From contig NZ_KZ454936.1 of NCBI RefSeq assembly GCF_002797315.1, forward strand, positions 2,737,645-2,801,644: a stretch of DNA of 64,000 nt, written 5' to 3'. Below are positions 17,362-25,172 of this stretch, piece by piece. This DNA comes from Bacillus sp. FJAT-44742. GTDB lineage: Bacteria; Bacillota; Bacilli; Bacillales; Marinococcaceae. The number at the start of each line of letters is the position of its first letter. The stretch's first letter is position 1. The notes under the pieces are model-generated. The model was not told where the DNA came from and did not search any database. It was given only the letters and a program-made list of their open reading frames with translations. The position numbers were made by a program, and so were the translations under genes.

Positions 17362-18264
17362 ATGAAAACATTAAGCAAAAAAGCACTATTTATATATAAT
17401 CCACAATCAGGAAAGAAAAAGAGACACAACGCCTTTCCTTTTATTGTTGAAAGATTGACCCAATTAGGATACCAGCTTATAATTCACCAGTTAACTGACT
17501 TTCAAAAAATTGAACATCCCATTAAAGAAGCCTGCCAAAAGAAATGGGATGCGATATTTATTGCTGGTGGTGACGGGACAGTTAACAGCTCTCTTCAAAC
17601 CCTGGCAACAGAACAGCATAGGCCTGTTATCGCCGTTATCCCTCTAGGAACCAGCAACGAATTTGCAAAATATATTGGTATGCCTTCACAAATGGAGGAG
17701 GTATTCCAAGTCATCAGAAATGGACAGACAAAGGCGATTGACATAGGCAAATTCGGTGATAAGTATTTCGCTAATATCGCTTCAGCTGGCTGGCTTTCTG
17801 ATATCACTTATAAAACTCCGTCTTATCTGAAAGCTCACATTGGAGAATGGGCATATGTATTTTGTTTCTTAAAAACCTTTATTATGTCTAAACAATCCTA
17901 CCCCATCTCAATTAATCTTCCTTCGCAAGAACTGCTCTCAGACCTTTCATTATTTTTAATCATGAACGGAAATGGGGTGGGACCCTTTGAGCGCTTGATA
18001 AAAAGTAATAAAAACAGGGATGCCCACTTTCATCTCCTGACTTGTAAAGCAAGCAGCCGTGCGGCTTTACTGCTCGTTCTTCTTTGTGAGCTTTTACAGG
18101 TCCCTAATAAAGCGACCATTATTCAGCATACGACCATTCAAGCTGGCTCCTTTACAATCCCCCAACAAATCAGCCTGAACTTGGATGGGGATGAACATCG
18201 AGTAAAGGATTTTCAGTTTACGGTTTTACCTCGTCATCTTCAAGTGTTCACTTCAGTTGGATAA
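17362..18264 (+). CDS. Diacylglycerol kinase-family (DAGK_cat) protein
   Basis: 300-residue protein with the DAGK catalytic fold: FIYNPQSGKKKRH at the N-terminus, AIFIAGGDGTVNSSLQTLA (the GGDGT nucleotide-binding motif at about residues 70-74), VIPLGTSNEFAKYIG, and a C-terminal NLDGDEHR. Related enzymes phosphorylate diacylglycerol, sphingosine or other lipids. The ATG at 17362 is preferred over a TTG 17 codons upstream, which gives a non-family extension; the ribosome site is weak. The next gene, 286 bases on, is a phosphatase-superfamily protein. Confidence 0.85.
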   Translation: MKTLSKKALFIYNPQSGKKKRHNAFPFIVERLTQLGYQLIIHQLTDFQKIEHPIKEACQKKWDAIFIAGGDGTVNSSLQTLATEQHRPVIAVIPLGTSNEFAKYIGMPSQMEEVFQVIRNGQTKAIDIGKFGDKYFANIASAGWLSDITYKTPSYLKAHIGEWAYVFCFLKTFIMSKQSYPISINLPSQELLSDLSLFLIMNGNGVGPFERLIKSNKNRDAHFHLLTCKASSRAALLLVLLCELLQVPNKATIIQHTTIQAGSFTIPQQISLNLDGDEHRVKDFQFTVLPRHLQVFTSVG

Positions 18265-18274
18265 TGATGCTTTT

Positions 18275-18302
18275 CAGCCTTTTTATAAAGGCTGTTTTTT
18301 TT
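18275..18302 (+). terminator. Terminator of the lipid-kinase-like gene
   Basis: CAGCCTT / AAGGCTG stem followed by eight T. Confidence 0.8.
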
Positions 18303-18550
18303 ACATAATTTGTTTCTGTTGTTCCAAACTAAATATGACTTACAATCTGGTCTCTTCCCTTTTATTAGAGGTTGTGGGAATCTTTACTTCATTATCTTTA
18401 CGTAAGCAGCCATCCTGAAGTCCCTTCCTCAAAGTCCCCGATTTTAAGGGGAAGGTATAATCACTGGAGGTCACTCGTTAATAACATAGACAGCGCAACA
18501 TGTAATTTTCCATCTTGAAGAAAATTATATTAATAAAAAGGATGATCGTA

Positions 18551-20041
18551 ATGAATCCCCACAGAGTTTCATCAAAAAAAGTAATTATGATAATGCTTGA
18601 TACATTGATGGATAAACCTTTTCAAAAAGCGTTGCAAGAAGAGAACCTTCCTGCTTTTTCATTCTTTATGGAAACAGCCAACTATTATCCAGACATTGTG
18701 GCTCCCTATCCTACCATGTCAGTAAACGTAGAGAGCACCTTGCTGACTGGTCATTATTCAAACCATCATCATGTACCAGCTTTAGCCTGGTACAGCGTTG
18801 CTGAAAATAGAATCATTAACTATGGAACCCATATTATGGAGTTGATGAAACTAGGACTTACGAGGAGCATGTACGATGTCTTATACCACCTTAATAATTC
18901 CCACTTAAATGAAAGAGTAAAAACCATACATGAAGAACTTCACGAACAGGGACAATCATCCGCTTCCATAAATCCTCTCGTACACCGGGGAAAAACTTCT
19001 CAAACTATTACTATTCCTTCTCTCATCCGTTTTTTTGTAGCATTTGAGAAAAAAATCACTACAAACGCCGCCTCTACTTTTGTTTATGGACGACTTGCCC
19101 AGCTCAGCCCTTTAAGAAAGTACGGGAGGATCTGGAGTAAATACGGATTTAATAATAATTTTTCTGTACAGGAGTTTTCTCATTTGATTGAAAATGAGAC
19201 CTTGCCTTCTTTTTCCATAGTTTATTTACCTGACCATGATAAAAATGTACACAAACATGGCCCGATGGACATACAAGGAATTAAAGACATGGATAAACAG
19301 CTTGAAACTATTTTAAACACCTTTCCCTCCTGGGAAGAGGCTTTAGAAAGCGCGGTTTGGATTTTAATTGGCGATAACGGACAATCTCATGTAAATGAAG
19401 ACAGTAAAACAGCGTTAGTAGACTTACGGAAACTGTTGTCTCCCTTAAAAATCACTAAGCTAAGAAATGGAGTCAGGAAGGAAGACCAAGTGGTACTTGC
19501 TCCCAACTTGAGGTCCTGCTTTATTTATACTTTATCTCCTTCTGAGGTTCCCCTTTCTCTACTTGTTGAGAAGCTCCAAAAGGATACAAGAATAGAAATG
19601 ATTGCCTGGAAAAAAGGTGAATGGATTGAAGTGACTGCTGGAGGTAATAATAAAAACTGTCAATTTAAGTATGAAGGGCCCTGGGTTGATGAATACAATC
19701 AAACATGGGAAATCGAGGGCGATTATTCCCTGTTAGATTTACACCTACATGAGAATGCAGTTTCCTTTGGCCGGTTTCCAGATGCTTTGGCACGCTTATA
19801 TAGCGCTCTTCATTCCCATAATGGAGAGTTTATTGCAGCCTCTGTGAAGCCAGGCTATGAATTCATCAGTGAAAGTACTCCTTCCCATGCAGGAGGAGCA
19901 AGCCACGGGGGATTCCATTCGAACGATTCACTTATTCCGATGATGGTTGCAGGGACTGATACAGCACCTGAATTTCGGCGCATCGTTGATTTAAAAAAGT
20001 GGATTCTCCAACTCATACAACCACAGGTTCCCCGTTCATAA
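18551..20041 (+). CDS. Alkaline-phosphatase-superfamily phosphodiesterase, cytoplasmic form
   Basis: 496-residue protein of the type I phosphodiesterase/nucleotide pyrophosphatase group. Metal-site segments are IMIMLDTLMDK near the N-terminus, YPTMSVNVESTLLTG with the probable Ser/Thr nucleophile, YLPDHDKNVHKHGP, ILIGDNGQSHV, and C-terminal HAGGASHGGFHSND. No signal peptide is visible, so a cytoplasmic place is likely. It is homologous along its length to the lipoprotein encoded convergently at 20388-21968. In the fourth motif it has GDNGQ where the paralogue has GDHGA. The ATG at 18551 has AAGGA 9 bases upstream. Substrate unknown. Confidence 0.85.
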   Translation: MNPHRVSSKKVIMIMLDTLMDKPFQKALQEENLPAFSFFMETANYYPDIVAPYPTMSVNVESTLLTGHYSNHHHVPALAWYSVAENRIINYGTHIMELMKLGLTRSMYDVLYHLNNSHLNERVKTIHEELHEQGQSSASINPLVHRGKTSQTITIPSLIRFFVAFEKKITTNAASTFVYGRLAQLSPLRKYGRIWSKYGFNNNFSVQEFSHLIENETLPSFSIVYLPDHDKNVHKHGPMDIQGIKDMDKQLETILNTFPSWEEALESAVWILIGDNGQSHVNEDSKTALVDLRKLLSPLKITKLRNGVRKEDQVVLAPNLRSCFIYTLSPSEVPLSLLVEKLQKDTRIEMIAWKKGEWIEVTAGGNNKNCQFKYEGPWVDEYNQTWEIEGDYSLLDLHLHENAVSFGRFPDALARLYSALHSHNGEFIAASVKPGYEFISESTPSHAGGASHGGFHSNDSLIPMMVAGTDTAPEFRRIVDLKKWILQLIQPQVPRS

Positions 20042-20069
20042 ATAAACTTACTATAGGAGGTATGACAAA

Positions 20070-20204
20070 TTGCTTAAAGCCCTGCTTTATATAAAAGACT
20101 TGATGAGCGAATTTCTACACTCAATTTTCGCGTTCGAGTACGAGCATCTTTTTGAAGACGAGCTGACGACAGACATGATCAAAGAAGCAGCAAAAAGAAA
20201 GTAA
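20070..20204 (+). CDS. 44-residue small protein after the phosphodiesterase gene
   Basis: TTG start at 20070 behind a perfect AGGAGG (20055-20060, 9-base spacing). The peptide is amphipathic: a hydrophobic N-terminal part (LKALLYIKDLMSEFLHSIFAF) and an acidic then basic C-terminus (EDELTTDMIKEAAKRK). It begins 28 bases after the phosphodiesterase stop and is followed by a strong terminator, so it is probably co-transcribed. No family recognised. Confidence 0.55.
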   Translation: MLKALLYIKDLMSEFLHSIFAFEYEHLFEDELTTDMIKEAAKRK

Positions 20205-20216
20205 CATTCTGCAGTC

Positions 20217-20229
20217 GGTGCCTGGCACC
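20217..20229. repeat. Solo end of the GGTGCCWGGCACC element
   Basis: GGTGCCTGGCACC followed nine bases later by TGTAAC, as in the left ends of the full elements at 35345 and 60708, but no right end is found within 150 bases. Confidence 0.65.
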
Positions 20230-20256
20230 CATAGAGGATGTAACATAATTGTAATA

Positions 20257-20286
20257 AAAAAAGCGGCTTTTTTCGCCGCTTTTTTT
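20257..20286. terminator. Terminator between the convergent phosphodiesterase genes
   Basis: AAAAAAGCGGC / GCCGCTTTTTT stem, T run on both strands. Confidence 0.85.
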
Positions 20287-20387
20287 ATTTCTACTCTGGC
20301 TTTTGGTAAATAACCCCCCCATAACTCTAATCCGTTAAGGGCAGCTCATTGATTTCTATATTTTTGTCTCTTTATTCACCCGGCCGC

Positions 20388-21968
20388 TTATTTTGTTTCT
20401 TCATTATCAAACAGGTCAAGAACGTATTCTTTCAGATCAACCATTCTAAGAGAAGCCGGCTCTTTTTCTGTGCCTGCAATCACCATCGCTGCTAACAGGT
20501 CATTTTTATGAAGACCCCCATGTTCTCCGCCATCCTCATGAACAGTAATCCCTTCGGCGAGAAAAGAGTGTCCTGGCTTAGCCGCCAATATAACTTTAGG
20601 TGTCTCATGACTCGCAAGGGCAGACTCCAGCTGATTCAAGACGTCGGGGTAGTCAACGTACTTGACTTGTTTCTTTTCCTTTTCCAGATCAAGCGTCAGA
20701 ATTTCTTCGTTGCCTTCTATCTCCCAACCTTGGTTGTAGCGATCCTTCCACACGTCTCCTCTTTTAAATCTTAATTCTCCCTTGTGGTCAGGGCTGAAAG
20801 CTTTCATCCACCCATCCTCTTCCCAGACGGCTAAATCGATCCCTTCTTCTTCTAACGACGCCTCTATCACTTCAGGAAGAATTCCCTGGTTATGGACATC
20901 ATAGACATAAGTCATCCTCTGATTTACTCCTAGAGCAATGTCCCCGTCACTTACAGGCTGGCCAAGTTTGGCAATTGAAAAAGAAGACAATAAATGGTCT
21001 AAATCGATGGCCACTTCCTCTTTTTCAGGAAGTAGTTTATCTGCCCCGTGGTCACCAAGTACGATAAAGATGTTCTCTTCCAGAGCCTTCTCCCAGCTGC
21101 CATAGCTGTTTAAAATGTCTTGAAGGTGACCTTCCGCAGCTTCAAGGCCCCGTCGGTAATGGGGACCGTGTTTATGATTTTTTTTATCGTTGTCAGGTAG
21201 AAACAAAAGCATAAAATCAGGCTGGATATTTTCCTTTATTAACTCCTGAGTTACTTCTACAGTATATTTATCATGTAAGCCGAGACGTTGAAAAACCCCA
21301 TCACTAAACTGCTTTCTTTTTAGAATCCCTGGCTTCTCAAATTGCCCAAAGGCTAAGATGTCTGGTCCGCTTGTGTAAATGGAGGATGGAAGATCTGTAA
21401 GCTCTTTCGTTAATGGAGGCATGTTCAGTTCATGGCGGTGACCCCCACGGTATATTAATGCATTTATGCTTCCTGAAGTATGTCCTCGGCGTTCTAGCTC
21501 TTCAAAGACTGTACTGACATCTTTACTTAAATGCTCGTTATTCAGCCGGTAGAAGACGTCAAATATCCCTTCCGAAAAACCATTCCTTATCCAAAAAGGA
21601 ACAGTGGACCCGTAATTAACAACCCTGTCACTTTGCTGGTCATACCAGGATAAACCCGGCACTCGATGTTTATCTGCCATTTCACCGGTAACTAAAGTAC
21701 TTTCCACTGTTACTGACATACTGGGAAAAGGCACTACCAGATCCTTATAGTACTGACCTTTATTTACCAGAAACTCAAGAGCAGGAACATTCCCTTCTTC
21801 CATGCTTTTATCGAGGGAACTCCCCATCATCGTATCAATGATAATCATAACAACATTCTTACTGGGGTTTGTATCGTTGGCTTGAATATCCGGCTCATAT
21901 TCTTCTTTTTCAGTTCCACTACATGAACATAATAAAAGCACAAAAAATACTAGAAAAACATTCCTCAT
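20388..21968 (-). CDS. Alkaline-phosphatase-superfamily phosphodiesterase, lipoprotein form
   Basis: 526-residue predicted lipoprotein: short signal peptide ending LLLCSC (lipid-modified Cys about residue 18), then the type I phosphodiesterase/sulfatase-like domain. It has VVMIIIDTMMGSS, FPSMSVTVESTLVTG, FLPDNDKKNHKHGP, FIVLGDHGADK with the usual GDHG metal ligands, and C-terminal DGGEHGGLHKND. It would act outside the membrane. The upstream gene at 18551 is a full-length paralogue lacking the signal. ATG at 21968 fits AAGGTGA better than the GTG three codons earlier. Substrate unknown; glycolipid or teichoic acid head groups are possible. Confidence 0.87.
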   Translation of the reverse strand: MRNVFLVFFVLLLCSCSGTEKEEYEPDIQANDTNPSKNVVMIIIDTMMGSSLDKSMEEGNVPALEFLVNKGQYYKDLVVPFPSMSVTVESTLVTGEMADKHRVPGLSWYDQQSDRVVNYGSTVPFWIRNGFSEGIFDVFYRLNNEHLSKDVSTVFEELERRGHTSGSINALIYRGGHRHELNMPPLTKELTDLPSSIYTSGPDILAFGQFEKPGILKRKQFSDGVFQRLGLHDKYTVEVTQELIKENIQPDFMLLFLPDNDKKNHKHGPHYRRGLEAAEGHLQDILNSYGSWEKALEENIFIVLGDHGADKLLPEKEEVAIDLDHLLSSFSIAKLGQPVSDGDIALGVNQRMTYVYDVHNQGILPEVIEASLEEEGIDLAVWEEDGWMKAFSPDHKGELRFKRGDVWKDRYNQGWEIEGNEEILTLDLEKEKKQVKYVDYPDVLNQLESALASHETPKVILAAKPGHSFLAEGITVHEDGGEHGGLHKNDLLAAMVIAGTEKEPASLRMVDLKEYVLDLFDNEETK

Positions 21969-22086
21969 GGTACTCACCTTCTATCCTCTCTGTATCTTCA
22001 ATTTAGTAAAAGGAAGGTAAAGGATATTTTTCCTATAGTGTGCCTGTTCCTTTTCTTTTCATGCAAAAAGTTCTTTTGGGATTTGA

Positions 22087-22116
22087 AACACTTCCTCACT
22101 TTTTGTGCATATGCTA
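22087..22116 (+). promoter_or_regulatory. Possible sigma-K-type promoter of the DUF4397 gene
   Basis: AACA (22087-22090), 17 bases, CATATGCTA (22108-22116), which matches the mACm / CATAnnnTA pattern of late mother-cell promoters, 34 bases before the start codon. Confidence 0.4.
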
Positions 22117-22149
22117 CTCTGGGCAATTCTTTTACAAAGGAGTGTTTTT

Positions 22150-22914
22150 ATGTATCCCTTTCACCCGTCTCTTGTGCAGCAGTGCCTTTGTTATAACCTC
22201 ATGGCAGACTTTTATAAGTACAGAGATCCACGGTTGCATATTCACTACTACAAGCTGCACTTTCAATGCATGCAGCAGTTAATGGCCAAAACGCAAGGGA
22301 TTCCAGGTCCTTCTTTTGACCATAAACGAAGACAGGACCAAGCGTTAGTAAGGTTCCTTCACGCTTCTCCTGGCACCCCGGCCATTGATGTATATGTGAA
22401 TGGAGAGCAGGTTTTTGATAATGTGTCTTATCAAATTTTAAGCAGGTATCTTACATTCCCTGAAGGAGAGCATGAAATTGAGATTTATAAGGCAGGACAG
22501 ACAGAAACACCAGTTTTAAGCGGGACTGTTTCGTTAGAAGAGGATGAACACTACACCTTTGCGGTTGGAGGAACGCTAGACAACTTGGACTTTTATGAGG
22601 TAACAGAGGCTCAGGAAGCTCCTGCCGATGCTGCCATGGTCAGGTTTTGGCATCTCTCTCCAGACGCACCTGCTGTAGACATTACTGAAGAAGAGGGAGA
22701 AGTTATTTTCAGTGATGTATCTTTTGGTGAGGTGACGGAGTACGCTGAACTCTCTCCCGGTTCTTACACGCTTGAAGTTCGTTCTGCCGGAACTGCGGTG
22801 CCGGTCATGACTCTGCGTAATTTGCAATTCAGTGGAGGGCAGGCTTATTCAGTGACTGCCATGGGATTGGCTGAAGGGACTCCGAGACTGGAAACGCTAA
22901 TTATACAGCCTTAA
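22150..22914 (+). CDS. DUF4397 domain protein with Tyr/His/Cys-rich N-terminus
   Basis: 254 residues. A 50-residue N-terminal part is unusually rich in Tyr, His and Cys (QQCLCYNLMADFYKYRDPRLHIHYY). Two tandem beta-sandwich repeats follow, each opening with an RFLHASPGTPAIDVYVNG-like or RFWHLSPDAPAVDI motif typical of DUF4397. There is no signal peptide. AAGGAG precedes the ATG at 22150. A sigma-K-like promoter upstream and the coat-like N-terminus suggest a spore surface protein; this is inference. It ends at a bidirectional terminator. Confidence 0.82.
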   Translation: MYPFHPSLVQQCLCYNLMADFYKYRDPRLHIHYYKLHFQCMQQLMAKTQGIPGPSFDHKRRQDQALVRFLHASPGTPAIDVYVNGEQVFDNVSYQILSRYLTFPEGEHEIEIYKAGQTETPVLSGTVSLEEDEHYTFAVGGTLDNLDFYEVTEAQEAPADAAMVRFWHLSPDAPAVDITEEEGEVIFSDVSFGEVTEYAELSPGSYTLEVRSAGTAVPVMTLRNLQFSGGQAYSVTAMGLAEGTPRLETLIIQP

Positions 22915-22921
22915 AAAAGAG

Positions 22922-22962
22922 AAATGCTGTCAAAGTGATATTCACCTGACAGCATTTTCTTT
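22922..22962. terminator. Bidirectional terminator, DUF4397 / ytpB
   Basis: AAATGCTGTCA / TGACAGCATTT stem with T-rich tail between convergent genes. Confidence 0.8.
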
Positions 22963-24013
22963 ATGCTTTTCGAAATACCCAGCTGTTTAGATAAAAGAAA
23001 AGAGTGGGAAGGCCTCCAAAACGAATAAACTGTTTCGCTTTATTCTTAATCTCCTTATCCCTCTGTACTTTTTTATCGGCCAGATAAATAGCAATAAGAC
23101 CTTTATTTATAAGCTTGTGAAACTTCCAGTCAGGCAGGTTTCGAATACTTTCTTCTGCCTTTTCTTTAATATGCTTCATTCGCTTAACCATTTCTTCGTC
23201 ACTTGGATAATAAGAAACAAAGTTTAAATCCTGTTCCATTCTGTCTTCTTCCTGGTCAATAAAATAGTCAAGGAGAATATGAAGACCTTGAACCCACGGA
23301 AAATATCCTGCTTTCAGCTGGGATACTTCTTCGTGACTTAAACGATCTTTTGCAGCATAAGCTGCAAAACAGAATATCCCTAACGTTGAACCTGCACATG
23401 CTGAAAACTCGTACCAGGTCATAGAAGGTAAGTCGTCTTTATGATCGGCAAACCAGCTCTCCAGCAGACCCACTCTCTTCTCAGGCTCCACATGCTTAAA
23501 CACTTGCAGATCACAATAATAATTCGCCAGATGGTGCATCGCTTTTTGTACGTTTGGAAATCCAGGGAGTTCTCGCAAAACATTCTGGCATGTCGTAACA
23601 AGAGCTTGTAAATACCCACCGTCATCTTGATCTTCACGATACCTATAATAATTCACAGGTTCTGCTCCTGGACTTAGCGCATGATACATAGCCTGATGAA
23701 GCGCTCTAAAGTCATTTTCATCTAATGAAGTGCTTCTGTCACAGAGATTATCTAAATAATCACTGATGGTTTGATAGGCTACAATAAATGTAATAATCTT
23801 ATTTCTTTCTTCACCTGCCAATAACCCGTAAACTGCTCCGCCTTCACAATGAAAGGCTTTTTCCGTTAAACTGGACAGGGCCTGGGTACGTAATTCATTA
23901 TTAGGGATTTCCATGGCCCGCTGCCTCCAGCTTCCTAAACATAAACGAACGTCGGGGAGCACTTCTTTATAAACCTTAGACAGCAGAGTCCAAGGGGTAG
24001 TCGGTACTTTCAA
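22961..24013 (-). CDS. ytpB: Tetraprenyl-beta-curcumene synthase (YtpB, DUF2600)
   Basis: 350-residue all-helical class IB terpene synthase of the YtpB/DUF2600 family, which makes tetraprenyl-beta-curcumene from heptaprenyl diphosphate, a precursor of sesquarterpenes found in spores. Visible features are TPWTLLSKVYKEVLPDV at the start, EGGAVYGLLA, the acidic TISDYLDNLCD motif, and WVQGLHILLDYFIDQEEDR. The TTG at 24013 has AAGGAGG at 7 bases; longer frames exist upstream but do not match the family. The cyclase partner gene is not in the window. Confidence 0.88.
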   Translation of the reverse strand: MKVPTTPWTLLSKVYKEVLPDVRLCLGSWRQRAMEIPNNELRTQALSSLTEKAFHCEGGAVYGLLAGEERNKIITFIVAYQTISDYLDNLCDRSTSLDENDFRALHQAMYHALSPGAEPVNYYRYREDQDDGGYLQALVTTCQNVLRELPGFPNVQKAMHHLANYYCDLQVFKHVEPEKRVGLLESWFADHKDDLPSMTWYEFSACAGSTLGIFCFAAYAAKDRLSHEEVSQLKAGYFPWVQGLHILLDYFIDQEEDRMEQDLNFVSYYPSDEEMVKRMKHIKEKAEESIRNLPDWKFHKLINKGLIAIYLADKKVQRDKEIKNKAKQFIRFGGLPTLFFYLNSWVFRKA

Positions 24014-24123
24014 AGTAATAACCTCCTTATACTCCTTTAAAAGTATTATGCCCTGACTACATACAGGTATTACCATAACGCAGGAATAGCTTTTTTCTCT
24101 CTGTTCCTCAAACAGTTCCCTCA

Positions 24124-25050
24124 TTATTCATTTAACGTTCTAGTCTTTTTTTCGCGTGGAAACGCCATGTTAAAGAGAACGTGTCCATACACTGTCAAGG
24201 CGATGGCTCCAAAAATCAGAAGAATACCAACCGTTTGCCACCCAGAAAGAATATCTCCAAACACAAGAACACCTATGGCAATTGCCACTACCGGTTCAAT
24301 AATTGAAAGGATGGCAGCCCTGCTTGATTCGATATATGTTAAACCCGCTGTATAAAGAAAATAAGCACAAACAGTAGCAAACAAAGCTAAACCAAGTCCG
24401 TTTAAAAGAACTCCTGGTTCAGTTAATAAGTGTGCTTTACTCATAATGGGGCTTGTGAAAAGTAAAAAAACAGAGCCAAAAATTAAAGAGTATGCAGTGA
24501 TGGTCAGAGAGTGGTATCGTCCGCTTAAAAATTTCCCGAAAATACTGTACAAGGCGTAAAAAAATCCGGAAGCAATACCAAAAAGAATGGCCATGATCCC
24601 TATGCTTTCAGAACCCAGAGGAAGCATTCCTACTGTATAAGCACAGCCAAGGACCATAACAAGTAGAGCCAGGGCCTTGGTCACGGTGAAAGGCTCTTTA
24701 AAAATAAAACGAGCCATGACTGCTACAAAAACCGGGCCCGTGTATAAAAGAACAACAGCCAGCGACACAGACGCAGCCTCCATTACAGTAAAAAAGAAAT
24801 AATTAAAGAAGGCAATGCTGACAATGCCAGTACCAATAAAAAGCGGGATATCCTTTAACTGAAACCTAAGCAGATCCCGTCTGTATATTCCTAAGGCCAG
24901 TGTTATCAGCAGAGCTGAAAAAAGCAAGCGAATTGCCACAACTTCCCAGGGAGTAAAACCATATGTATACAAGTTTTGGACAAATAAACCAGTGCTTCCC
25001 CATAAAGCTGCCCCTAGCATTACTGCAAAATAAGCCAGACGATTAGTCAT
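24124..25050 (-). CDS. EamA/DMT-superfamily transporter
   Basis: 308-residue protein with ten predicted helices in two EamA repeats. The first begins LGAALWGSTGLFVQNLY and the second FGIASGFFYALYSIFGKFLSG, followed by IIEPVVAIAIGVLVFGD. These proteins export metabolites or amino acids; substrate unknown. The ATG follows AAGGAG. It lies 110 bases upstream of ytpB on the same strand; co-transcription is possible because no terminator is seen between them. Confidence 0.88.
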   Translation of the reverse strand: MTNRLAYFAVMLGAALWGSTGLFVQNLYTYGFTPWEVVAIRLLFSALLITLALGIYRRDLLRFQLKDIPLFIGTGIVSIAFFNYFFFTVMEAASVSLAVVLLYTGPVFVAVMARFIFKEPFTVTKALALLVMVLGCAYTVGMLPLGSESIGIMAILFGIASGFFYALYSIFGKFLSGRYHSLTITAYSLIFGSVFLLFTSPIMSKAHLLTEPGVLLNGLGLALFATVCAYFLYTAGLTYIESSRAAILSIIEPVVAIAIGVLVFGDILSGWQTVGILLIFGAIALTVYGHVLFNMAFPREKKTRTLNE

Positions 25051-25125
25051 ATATTTTTCTCCTTCCCCTGACTGTCATACTAACAAGATTATCATGAAGT
25101 GAATAACAGAGGTAATTTTATTTAC

Positions 25126-25163
25126 AAAAAGACTATGGCACTCATTCCTTTGCCATAGTCTTT
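25126..25163 (-). terminator. Terminator of the GH13 glucosidase gene
   Basis: AAAGACTATGGCA / TGCCATAGTCTTT stem followed by T on the minus strand, ten bases past the stop codon. Confidence 0.85.
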
Positions 25164-25172
25164 CCACGAATG

